Of a stretch of 64,000 nucleotides of DNA, positions 1 through 11,280 are shown one piece after another (position 1 is the stretch's first letter; each line of letters starts with the position of its first letter). The notes below the pieces were generated by a model. That model did not search any database and had not been told where the DNA came from. It saw only the letters and a list, made by a program, of their open reading frames with translations. The stretch is from Fulvia fulva (Eukaryota; Ascomycota; Dothideomycetes; Mycosphaerellales; Mycosphaerellaceae). The translations under genes were made by a program, and so were the position numbers. The stretch covers positions 1 through 64,000 of the forward strand of contig NC_063013.1 of assembly GCF_020509005.1 (NCBI RefSeq), written 5' to 3'.

Positions 1-112
1 TAACCCTAACCCTAACCCTAACCCTAACCCTAACCCTAACCCTAACCCTAACCCTAACCCTAACCCTAACCCTAACCCTAACCCTAACCCTAACCCTAAC
101 CCTAACCCTAAA
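1..112. repeat. Telomeric repeat array (CCCTAA)n
   Basis: About 18 perfect tandem copies of CCCTAA read inward from the window start, i.e. TTAGGG toward the chromosome end, the usual telomere of filamentous ascomycetes. The array is uniform until ~110, where the last unit becomes AAACCCTACG and passes straight into retrotransposon sequence. There is no subtelomeric satellite and no helicase gene next to it. Confidence 0.97.
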
Positions 113-114
113 CC

Positions 115-2640
115 CTACGTATTCTCGGGCGTAGTACGCCTTTAACGAAGCTTACGCGTAAGGGTAAGAAGTTTGCCTAGACGACGAATACTAGGAGGCT
201 TTGACTTACTTGAAGCGAAGTTTGTTAAGAACCCGCTTTATAGTACTTCGATTTCGAACTAGAGACCCGTATAGAGACTACGTATCCGACGGCGTAGTAG
301 GCGGTGTCTACTATAACGCCGCTCGCCTAAATCTCCCTAGTTACCTATCGCCTTCCTCTCTATAAAGATGACCGCTACGGAGTATAACTACGAGATCTAC
401 GATAAGGAGCTTCTCGCTATCGTTAAAGCTTTTAAAGAGTAGCGCCCCGAGCTCGAAGGCTCTACTATACCCGTCTAAGTAAGCTCCGACTATAAGAACC
501 TCGTCTACTTTATAAAGAGTAAGCTACTTAATCGTCGCTAGGCCCGCTAGAGCGAGTTCCTCTCCCGGTTCAACTTTGTGATCTCGTATACGCCCGGTAA
601 GGCTAACTCGATAGCCGACGCCCTTACCCGCCGCCCTAGTAACTCTCTAGTTAATCGAAGAGGGGGCTAGCAAATCGTAGAGCAACAAGTTATTAAAGAG
701 TACAACCTCTCTTCCGAGCTTCGAGAGTACCTATCGAACGGCTAGCCTACGCTCGCCGCTTCCTTTACTACTCTCGTACTCGCTCCTACCTACCTTAACG
801 AGAGTAATAATAAATCCGAGCCTAAAGAATACGCCTCGGACGCTAAGGACTTAAACGACGATAAAGAGGGCTTAGTAACGACCGACGGCTTACCCGAATT
901 AGACTTCAAGGGGTTTGATAATAAGGAGCAACCTAAAGGCATTATAGTACGAGTACGAATAGCGTACGATACCGACCTAGGCGCCTAAGAGTTAGTTTAG
1001 GCCCTTAAATCTAGCGCGAGGACATTCCCGGGCTTCTCGCTATCCGAGTACGAGCTCTAGGAAGGTGTCGTCTACTTCCGTAAGAAGCTTTACGTACCGT
1101 AGCCTAAAGGCTCTAATATCCGAGCTGAGATTCTTCAAATCGTCTACGACTCCGCCTCTAGGGGTCACCTAGGCGTAGCTAAGACCTATAAGCTCCTCGC
1201 TAGGTATTACTAGTGGCCGTATTCCTAGAAGGACGTCCGCCGCTACGTACTAAACTACGCTACTTACCGAAGAGCTAAAGCTAACCGCTACCGCCCCTAC
1301 GGTCTCTTATACCCTCTCCCGGCTCCTAATCGTCCGTAGAAGCACATTACTATAGACTTTATTACCGATCTTCCTTACGGTAAGACCTTTAGCGGCGTAA
1401 AAGTAAAGGCCCTTCTAGTAATCGTAGACCGTTACTCTAAGGACCGGTATATAATCCCGTACTAGAGTATAACCGTAAAGGAGACTACTCGCTTGTTCTA
1501 CGAATTCGTCTAGCGCTTTTAAGGCCTCCCGGATAGCATCACCTCTAACAGAGGCACCTAGTTCATCTCGTACTTCTAGAAGCGTCTATGTGCTATCCTA
1601 GGCATCAAGCATAACCTCTCGACTAGTTTTTAGCCACAGACCGACGGCTAGACCGAAATTACGAACGCTATCCTTAAGTAGGTCCTTCGTTACTTCGTCG
1701 ACTACTACTAGAAGGATTGGCCTTAGTATATCCCTACGGTAGAGTTCGCTACTCGTAACTAGGACTCGGAGACTACTAGCTACTCTCCCTTCTATACTAC
1801 GAGAGGTTACTACCCTCGTATAGGTATAGAACTAGAAGAACCTCTCCCGCCTACCGAAGACGTAAACGAGTAAGCAGTAGACGAGTTCGCTACTATACTC
1901 TTACAGATCTATAAAGAAGTTCACGACGAGATAGTGTACGTATAAGCAATCTACGAGGATCAAGCTAATCGTCGTCGCTAGCTAGCTCCCGACTACTAAG
2001 TAGGCGATATAGTCTACCTTAACTCTAAGAACATCAAGACGGACCGCCCCTCTAAGAAGCTAAACTAGAAGAACCTAGGTCCTTTTGAGATCACTAAGTG
2101 TATTAGTTCACACGCCTACCGTCTAGCTCTTCCTACGAACATAAAGATCTACGACGTCTTCTATCCCGTACGCCTTCGGCCGTCGGCTAAGGACCTATTC
2201 CCGAACTAAAACTAAGACATACTAGGTCCTCCCGATAAAGTAGAAGTCGACGAGCCTATTAACTTACCTTCTAACGACTATACCGTCCGTAAGATCCGGG
2301 GAATCCGCGTAGAGCCTAACGACGTTAAAGGACTACCGCCGATTAAGTATAAAGTCGAATAGTAAGGTTGCCCTAAGTAGGATACCTTATAGGAACCTAT
2401 CTAATATATTATCTTTAATTGTTAAGTAATCGAAGAATACTACGCCCGCGTAGACGGCCTAGAAGTTAACATCGGTAGGCTCTTCGAATCTAAGCTCTTC
2501 GACGGGGCTTACTAATAGTATATCGACTATAATATTAGGCCTAGGCCTAGTACTAAAGCTGAACATCCTCGATATATAGAACTACTACGGCTTCGTAGGA
2601 ACTTAGCTTTATTTAGGGGGGCTACTATTATAGTCTCCCT
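115..2640 (+). pseudogene. G2 pol remnant (RNase H, integrase, chromodomain)
   Basis: The plus strand reads as the second half of chromovirus Pol with dozens of internal stops. RNase H lies near 115-660, the integrase zinc-binding and catalytic core near 1120-1720, and the chromodomain near 2280-2450. Every part has a near-identical intact counterpart in G3, so the identification rests on direct comparison within the window. The stops sit where G3 has TGG, CAG or CAA, which is the RIP pattern. It cannot encode a functional protein. Confidence 0.9.
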
Positions 2641-3144
2641 ATAGAGTATATAGAAGGTAGGGACAGAAGCGCCTTAGAGTGCTTAGAAGTCGTTAAGAAG
2701 TGAAAGTCTAGCTTAGTACGTAAGCGCTAAGAATTATATACCCCGTAATATTTACTACGGGACCTAGCCCTCTAAATTTACTACTCTACTAAACCTTAAC
2801 AGATTCACCTCGGCTCGTAACTATATGACTTACGGCACTCCCGCGAGTACCCGCGACTACGCTAGACCCTAGAAGAAGCCCGTAGAAGACTCGGAACGTA
2901 GGGTAGGTTAGAATAAGGTTTTAAGCAAAGCTACTAAGCGCGGCTTCGTACGGGTTAGCCCTATTAATACGGGGACCCGTACTCGCGAGGGTCGCATATA
3001 AATATCTAGCCTTCCCTAGGCCTCTCTTACTTTCTTTGTCTTTCGTTTTGTGTAGTAATTATACTATACCCTTTATATCTACACTTCGTACCTATATTCT
3101 CGCTTTTATTCTTATATCTTATAGGCTAGGCTCTCGCCCTAATA
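2626..3144 (+). repeat. G2 3' LTR (RIPped)
   Basis: 519 bases colinear with the 520-base LTR of G3. The terminal TGTCATGG...CCCTGACA has become TATTATAG...CCCTAATA. The segment that G1 has deleted is present here, so the long LTR is the older form. Confidence 0.93.
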
Positions 3145-3936
3145 CTCGGGGCTTTTCCCTTACTCGGCCCGGACTATCTCTTCTAGATATTCTCGACTTC
3201 CTAATATCGAATAGGTATCGAATCTCGAAAATTTAGCTAAGAAGGACCTCCTAAAGGCGCTCCGCCTTACTTACTATCCCTCTAACCTTATTACTAAACG
3301 TCGGATAGTAGTCTCGTAGTTACGCTCGAAACGACCCTAGAAGTTGTCTTTCTTAATTAATAGCCTTAGTAGATACTAGTCTATAAGATCATTGAACCTC
3401 TCCTAGAATTTAGTAGCGTTCCTACTATTAAAGAGGGGGTTTTCCGGACTCCCTAGAGTAGTGAAGCGAGGTCCTACATTTTTTATAGCAATAGTAAGAC
3501 GGCGAAACAAGGCTACTATCGCATCCGGACTATAGGGCATTCCTAACGTTATAGTGCCCTTATTTAAGTCATCGTCTTCTTAGTCATTTTGTCGTACTCT
3601 TTCTTTACCCTTATTAGAGCCTAAAGCCTCCGGAGTGTTATCTTCGTCGCTATCCGAGTCTTCTATCCCTTCTAGGATTATAGCCTCCCTATAAGGCCTA
3701 TATACCTTCGTTAGACTTTCTAGTAACTCTTAGCTAGCTCTAATACTAGTAAACGACTCGAACCTCGATAAAGATATAACTGAAACTTATAACCTTATTC
3801 GTAACCGTAACCTTACTCGTAACGTTATACTTACTTTGCTTAATACTAAGAACCTTAACCTTAGGTGCCTTAATACCTTGAGATTTCGACTTCGAGTCGA
3901 CCTTAACCTTGATTTTACTAAAATGTACTAATAATA
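3145..3936 (-). pseudogene. RIPped Gag-like remnant, element unidentified
   Basis: This stretch separates the G2 LTR from copia-C. On the minus strand, roughly 3640 down to 3270, it reads as a protein-like string with stops where Trp or Gln would fit, including a segment resembling the capsid pattern N-A-T-x-F-x-E-R-F-N-D-L found in retroelement Gag proteins. An acidic Ser/Glu/Asp-rich stretch precedes it (about 3680-3560). No zinc knuckle or polymerase is visible. Copia-C inserted next to it, so 13737-13885 may be the continuation. The Gag call is tentative. Confidence 0.3.
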
Positions 3937-3941
3937 CTACC

Positions 3942-4176
3942 TATTAAATAGGTACAGGTAGATAGTAGCGGAGTAGAGTAAGAGATCAATCTTTAACTAA
4001 CTAATAGTACGAGCATGTAGCAATATACCAGGAACTAATATATTGATTATATTAGATGTCTATCTAAGCTAAAGGGGAGAGAAGGTATCTCCCTATAAGC
4101 TAAGTTATTATAGATGCCTTAGGCTACTAGATCACTTCCTAATTATTGACTCCCTTTGAGACACTACATCTTAACA
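3942..4176 (-). repeat. Copia-C 3' LTR
   Basis: Left-hand 235-base repeat, colinear with 13497-13731. The outer terminus is TATT (from TGTT) and the inner one TTAACA. It is preceded by TSD CTACC. Confidence 0.92.
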
Positions 4177-4179
4177 CTC

Positions 4180-6281
4180 CTACTTATCTCGTATAGGAGG
4201 TTATAGTCTACTCACTTCCTATTAATAGTACTTAGACTTTTTTATAATAGGTTAAGCTAGCTTACAAACCTCTAGAAGTATAGACTAGTCTTTGGTTTTA
4301 TAAACCTATCTATAACTATCTTAGAGGTTAGGGTATACTTAATAGTAATAAGCCTCCTCTACTAAAGTTTCCTAATAGCGTTATAGGCAATGTCAATGTG
4401 CTTCGACTTGTTATAAATATATACATCTTTTACTAGGGTGATAGTAGCTTGATTGTTACCTCTTAATCGGACTTGTCTTAAATTTGATACAGTCTCCTAG
4501 TTTCTAGTGATTCTTAGTTAATAGGAATAGTCTCCTACTAACTCTAGACAATCTATTTCTCTTAGTAGTAAAGCTAGGAATTAGGACTGCTTCGTATATA
4601 CCTTTATAGCTATATATTTAGCCTCTATTATAGATATTACTATAGACTTTTGCTTCTTACTCATCTAAGAAACTAGTGCCCTATAGAGGAAGAAGACATA
4701 CCTAAGGATTGAGACTCTGTCTACTTTGTCTATTACATAATCAGAATTATAGTATCTAATAAGGTGTCCTTTTCTAGACTTTAAGAACTGAAGTTCTAGA
4801 TCAGGGTATAATCTTAGGTACCTAGTGATCTTCTTTAAAGCCTTTATATAGTAGGTAGATAGGTTACTCACAAATGAGCTCATCCTTCCTAGGGCAAAAG
4901 CAATGTCTAGCCTTATAATTGTTACTAGCCACATCTAAGTACTATTGATACTCTAGTACTCTGCCTTATTACACCTCTTATCTATGTGGCTTGAAGGTTT
5001 AAGGGCCTTATAGCTGTCTATAGGTGAGTATGTAGGTGCTACCTTCTTATAGTTCATTCCTATCTTAGCTAGGCTGTCCCTAATAAAGTGTCCTTAGTCA
5101 AGTTTTAGGATTCCTCTCTTCCTGTCCGTTATGACTCTTCTACTAAGGATCTTTTTAGGTTTACCTAGATCTTTGATCTTAAAGATCTTACTAAGTTCTC
5201 TTTTGAACTAGAGAACATCTATTAACTTTAGTGTAGCAATTGGAATATCATCTATATATATAAGGATTATGATCTCCCTCTTCTTATAGATAAGTAGGTA
5301 TAGATCTACTTCTGACTGTGTGAATCTAATCTCTCTAAGCTTTGACACATAGAGTTGATTCTAATCTCTAGCTACTTACTTAAGTCTATATAAGCTTTTA
5401 AGGATTTTAAACACTATGTTTAGTAGAAGCTCAACTCCTAGTAGTAGTAACATAAAGATGTCTTTATAGAGGGTGCTTTCTATAAATGTATTGTTCATAT
5501 CCACTTAGTGAAGATGAGGATCCTTCTTATATATAATAGCTATAAACACCCTAAGGGTGTCCTGTCTTACTATAGGTACAAATGTCTCTATAAAGTCAAC
5601 ACTAAACTTCTATAAGAAGCCCCTTATAACTAGTCTAGCCTTGAACTTTTTAATAGCTCTACTAATGCTTCTCTTAATATTAAAGACCTATCTTGATGTA
5701 ACTAGATTTGCTCCTTTTAGTAGAACAGAATTTTCCTAGGTGTTGTTACTATATAGAGTATCTAGTTCCTTTTAGATTGCTTCCTTCTAAAGATATCCCT
5801 ATTTCTTATTATTTATAGCATCCTTATAGGATTTTGGAATTTTGGAATTAGGACCTCTTACTTATATACAATAGCTTCTATAGTTACTATAAAGGCCATT
5901 TCCTTAACTTCTTCTAGGAATTCGCTATCCTATAGTATTGAGCTGTCTACTAATTATATAGCTATAAAGAAAGCTTAGTGAAAAGCAGTAAGGTTCTCTA
6001 AGAGGTCTATTGCTTCTCCTACTTTAGTAGTTAGTTCGGGCTTAGGGACTATAGATTTTAGGGCTTTCTATTTTATGTCATAGCCCTTAATATTATAGTC
6101 AGCCTTTCTCTTTCTAAGGGATGATTTAGGGACCGTCACTTATAACCTAGTAACGTCTATTTCCTAGGGATCTAGGGAGCTTCTCTTAATTAGCTAATCG
6201 ATTTTCTAAAATTCCCCTACGTTCTCCGGAGGTTAGGGAAGTTATATAAATAGCTTTCTCGGCTAAGCGACTTAAGGGCTC
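4180..6281 (-). pseudogene. Copia-C RT-RNase H remnant
   Basis: Minus-strand reading gives Ty1/copia reverse transcriptase and RNase H. The Y-I-D-D-I-P active-site motif is at ~5240-5270. The conserved stretch toward 4665-4934 reads M-x-R-x-D-I-A-F-A-L-G-R, equivalent to the end of RT in copia-A at ~21300. The last part (4700-4300) is RNase H. Stops and frame breaks throughout show it is dead. The left edge at ~6281 is the LINE-1 3' end. Confidence 0.85.
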
Positions 6282-9200
6282 TTAAATAGATAGATAGATT
6301 TGTCATTCCCCTATTCTAGGACCCTATCCGGCCTATATAGGTATATATCTATTATTATATATAAAGGGAAACCTAAATAGGTGAAAACCCTTCCCGCCCC
6401 CGACTACTCCTTGTCGAGATTAGCTTTCCCTCTAAACGTACGTAGTCTATTTCACTACTACGTTAGCCCCCGCTCCTAGCCGGTCTCGTCGCGCTACGTC
6501 GTGTCCTCTCTTCCTATACTGCTCCTACTAGGCGGTACTGTTCTAGCTAGCCCTTCTCTAGTATCTAGTTCGTAATACGCCGTAGGTCCTTAGCGTTATT
6601 AAGAAGTGCCCTAATCGTCCGGTTCCTCGCCTTTACTATCTACTCCCCCCTTCCTAGCGACTACCTCGGACAGACGAGGAGTGCGTGCCGTACGTTCTAG
6701 GAGCGATAGCCGTAGGGGCAGCTAGTATTCGTGTATCCTAGAACCTTCCTCTATAATAGGTACCCCTAGAGGCCGATGTGTTCGCTTCGTAGTTAGGTCG
6801 CTATGCTACTCTATACCCTCGTAAGGCGGTAGTAGATAAGCTTCGGGGGGTGCTTAACCGCGGATTTTGTAGCTAACTATTCCTTAGGTTATCCCGCTAG
6901 CTAAGGGCGTCTACTATGCCCTATAACCTAGTTGTTCCACCTCTCTTTCTATAGTTGCTCTATAAACAATTTCTTACCTTCCTATTATATTACTAGCTAT
7001 TCGTCCCTTGCCCGGTAGTTCGGCTCGTTTCCGGGTCGAATGCCCCTATACGCTAGTACTGATTCGCGGGCCCTTACGACTATACTAGCGATGACCTTCT
7101 ATACTAGGTACTATGCCGACTTGCCTAAGTAGGAGGTCCGTAGTCCCTAGATATATAGGTCGATCGGCGGTATAGCGGTCTCGTGCTTAAGTATCCTCGT
7201 TAGTGTCGACTTATATGCCCCGGTAACCTTCCTTAGGCATTAGTTTTGGATCTTCGCTAGCGGCGCGACGAGTCCCTTCGATAGGCAGGCCCTCTCGCCT
7301 AAGGACTACACTTAGCTACTATAGGTAAGGACTGGCCGTATAATAGCCGTATATAGAAGTCGTGACTACCGGAAGTCCGCCCCCTATATAGATGTAGTAA
7401 GCCTCTAGTATAATGCTATATTCTATTTAGCTTTCTGTAATATTGCCTATACGTACTTCCTCTACCGTAGCGCCGGGTCTACCTATAGTCCGAGGATCCT
7501 AAGCTGATTTACCGGGTTAGTCGTATGCCCCTATATCTAGATAGAAGCTTATATATTATAGAACCGTAGCCGGCGCGTAAAGTGTATTAGATTGTACTTT
7601 TCTAGGGCAAACCGAGCCCCGTGCCTCCTAGCCTAGCCCTCGTAGATCTTGTGCTTTTCTTCTAGTAGCCTATAGTTCTCCTTAGTCGAGGAAGACTATA
7701 CTAGGATGTTTGTGTCGTCTACGAAGCCGCTCGTAGCGGTGTTCTAGGATTCTAGGGCTAGGAGTAGCGTCGCTATAAAGAAGAGGAATAGAATAGGTAC
7801 TAGCGTTAAGCCTTACGAGATTCTAGTATAGACTACTTAAAATAGGCTTCTATACTAGCCGACTAGGATCGACGTACTACAGTTTTAGAGGTAGGACCGT
7901 ACGAAGTTAACAAGCTACTTAGAGAGTCCTTTCGACCTTAGGATATAGAGTAGCCGCGGGTGTAATACGTAGTCGAAGGCTCCCGATATATCTAGGCTAA
8001 GTAAGGAAGCCACCTTGTCCCTATTCTTATACTAGATAGCCTTTACCTAAGAGGTAATAAGTTCTATCGCGGATAGCGTCGATCGCTATAGGCGCGTACC
8101 TATCTAGGTATCCGGGAGTAGGGAGTGTTCCTCTACCGCTTCGGAGAGTCTCGTTATAACTAGCTTCTTAAGCGCCTTCCTAAGAGTATTAAGGAGCGCA
8201 ATTAGGCGGTACGACTTTACCTACGTATAGTCTTCCTTTTACGGCTTACGTAGGACCACTATCGTCGATTGTTTAAAAGCTATCGGGTAGTATCCGGTCT
8301 ATAGGCAGGCGTTAAAGATCGCTATAACTACTAGGGCTAGTTAGTCTCTATACTTCTTTAGTAGCTCGTTTAGGATCCTATCCGGCCCCGGGGCTTTCTT
8401 CGCTAGCAACTTCCTTAGTATAGCGGCAACTTCTCCCTCGGACACCTCCTATTAGACCGCGATACTAGGGACTAGAGGAGTAGAGCTGTTTATGTTACTT
8501 AGATCAACCTCGACTAGGGGCGGGAAGAACTTACTAGCTAGTAGACGCGCCTTAGCCTCGGGGTCGCTAACCGGGCCACTAGGCGATTATAGCGCTAGGA
8601 TAGAGAAGGAGGGGCCCTATATAGGGTCCTATCGGGCCTATTTCGCTAGCTTCTACATCCTCTCTAGCTTGCCGGCGATTTCTTCTACTATAGCCCTCTA
8701 GCCGACTACTTTCTCCCTCCGTATTATAGCTCTCTTCTGTTAGTATACCTCCCTATATACGTTCTAGGCCTCCTCGCTATAGCTACTCGTCTATACCCGG
8801 CGGGCTCTCCTTACTTCTCTTACTACCGTAGTATACTCCGGCGTCTAGTATAGTTTAGACTATATTATTAGTTAGGTAAGCGGAACGTGAAGTAAGGTCG
8901 CTTTTCTTATTTCGTCTATTAACCCCTAGACTACTTTGTCTATCTCGTCTTTACTGTTATATTACTACTACGCGATCTAGACTAGCCTCTTAGAGTTATC
9001 GAGGTACGCCTAGATATTGGCCTAGTAGGCCTTTCCCTAGTTTAGCTTAGGGGTTCTCGCTAGTATACGTTATATCTATATCGTAATAGAGGTCCTAACT
9101 AGTATATAGTCTAACGACGCCTCGAGTTTATATTCGATCCTATAGTAGGTTACCGTGTAGTAGTAGCTATCTAAGATCTAGGAGAGGTCGATCGTGCCTT

Positions 9201-11280
9201 AGAGTCCCCCTCTCTTCTAGGTGTCTAGGTCCTTCGGGGTATTAAGGGCAATTACGTTACTCGCTATCAAGTCGAGTACTTCGTCGGCTATAGGGTGCGG
9301 CTATATAAGGCTTTCCTAGGAAGGGTAGTATATGTTGAAGTCTCCTACTACGATGTAGCACCCTTGTCTCTTAAGCGCACTGTCTAGGTGTCTGTAGACC
9401 CCTAGGTCGCGGCTAGACCTCGAGGCTAGCGGTTACATATATAGGTTGTGTATCTAGGTGCTACCTACGTGGAGGGAGGTAATATCGCCCCCGCCTTCTT
9501 CGTCTACGTAGTATACTACCTCCTAGTCGGATTCTAGTATGTCCTTACTAATATAGAAGCACGTACGGGGTCTACCGTCGCCTCGTAGGTATGTCGTATA
9601 GCCTAGTAACTTATAGGTCGTTAGTCTCTTATAGTACGGGTTAATCTATAGCTCCTAGATTATAAGGACGTAGTAGACGCGCGGGTCCGCCTCGTATAGG
9701 AAATGGTTCTAGACTATATCCTTACTATAGTTAACGTTATACTAGATAATGCTAAGCGTGTCGAGGCTAGTTATCGGTATCGATAATCATTTCCTCTATA
9801 TCGTCCTATGTCCTACTACCCTATACGTCCTAGTCTACGCCTATCGGCTATATACTAAAGGGGAGCCGGGCCTAGTTAGATTCCCTCGCCGTAGCTAGTA
9901 GAGTACGTAGCCTCCCGTACGCCCTAGGTTACGCATCCTTTATATCGTTCTCGGCCCTAGGGCGCTTATACCCGACCGCCGCTAGTTAGTTCCGGTATAG
10001 GCTAGCCTTACGGTCGCCGTAGAATCTTAGGGCGACGGTTCTGTTTATAATTGCCTTGTTTTTCGCTAGTTTCCGCTATAGGCATTCCGTACTATACGAT
10101 AGGTAGTACCCCGGACAGTTCGCGTACCGTCTCGTAGTCGATATATAGTCCCTAGATATATAGCCTCCTATATAGTTCGAGTAGGCCTACTTGTTTATAT
10201 ACGTATAGGTTTAGTGTCTATACTATTAGTATTTGAAGTATTAGAGGACACGAAAGGATAAGGAGTACTTTTCTACTATCTTAAGGCTATATTACTAGAC
10301 TAGGCCTTATTCTATCGCTAGATCCGCCGCTTTCGCGTCTTATAGCTATACTATTAGCGCCGAGGCCTTCTTACCTTCTAGCCATTTCCTATAGAGCTAA
10401 GTCGCCTTCTAGATTAGAGAGTTAAGAGTGACCGGGTTGTCCTCTTAGAGAGCGCGTAGGTGACCCTAGTTAGTTAGGTCAAACTCCTTAGGTATGTCGT
10501 AGACTAGGATCGTAAATTGTTTCGTTAAGACCTTCGCTAATACCGTAACCTTAGATGCCTACTATAGCTATACCTCTAGATACCTCCTAGTAGTAGTAGA
10601 GCTAGTATAGATCTATAGAGTACCGTTAGACTATTAGTTCACTACGACTACCCCTAGTTAGTTAATTCGTTAGGCGAGCTCCTTGTTTAATAGCTTTGTA
10701 ACTTCGGCCTAGTCTTCCTTTACTATAATACGGATCGTAACTATATTGTACGTTAGGCGGGGGCCTAGTATCGATACCGCGACCGATGCCTAGCTATAGG
10801 GGTATTGATTCCGGGTGGCCTTACTAATCGCCTAGGACGTCGTCCTTATTTCTTGTTGCCCTCGGTGTTACGACAGTATAAGCGCCGTACGTAGCTAAGT
10901 AATCATTACCTATAGAGACCGGTAAGGGAGCTAATCGTTAGTTTCTATACTTTTTACGTCCTCTATAAGTTGCTACTAGTTGTCTTAGGGGGGCTTCGCC
11001 TATAGGGCCGTAGGCGCCGTTAGTGCCGTAGCCTAGGCTACTATTACCTAGGAGTTGCCTAATGTAGCTAGGCACCTCCGCGGCGTTTAGAGCTGAAGAA
11101 ACAGGGTGAAGAGAGCTTCAAGCTATCTAGATTAAATGAGGTAGAACTCCCCTAGTCCTAGGGGTAGTGGCCTGCTTTTTATATCGTTAGAATGGCCTTA
11201 ATAAGAGCTTTCGAATGTGTCGTGTTTTGGCGTAGAGATGTCTTCGTCCGTAGGCCTATAATACTAGTATACCCTCTCTA
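6282..11280 (-). mobile_element. LINE-1: RIPped non-LTR retrotransposon within copia-C
   Basis: On the minus strand the order is Gag-like region (~11100-10000), APE-type endonuclease (G-D-F-N at ~9333-9344), reverse transcriptase (G-P-D-R-I near 8371-8390; G-F-V-D-D-T at ~7712-7727), and a C-terminal Cys/His region reading H-A-L-L-V-C-P-R (~6650-6720). The 3' end carries a short (GATA)n-type tail (6282-6300). The left limit is well supported. The right limit is set where copia-C integrase sequence resumes (~11281) and could be off by 100 bases. RIP stops are throughout. It belongs to the broad Tad/I-like fungal LINE group. Confidence 0.82.

Larger units (their letters stand above)
115..3144 (+). 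mobile_element. G2: 5'-truncated RIPped Ty3/gypsy chromovirus at the telomere
   Basis: From ~115 the sequence follows the intact element G3 (from its position ~47963) through the 3' end of RT, RNase H, integrase, chromodomain and 3' LTR. Gag, protease and most of RT are missing because the copy begins at the telomere. Differences from G3 are overwhelmingly CpA->TpA and TpG->TpA, for example the codons for Gln and Trp become TAG or TAA, so no usable frame remains. The copy keeps the long (519-base) LTR form. Confidence 0.93.

Noticed and set aside
1..3144. Telomere-linked RecQ helicase gene
   Set aside because: Searched by eye for helicase motifs beside the telomere; the sequence is colinear with the G3 chromovirus instead.
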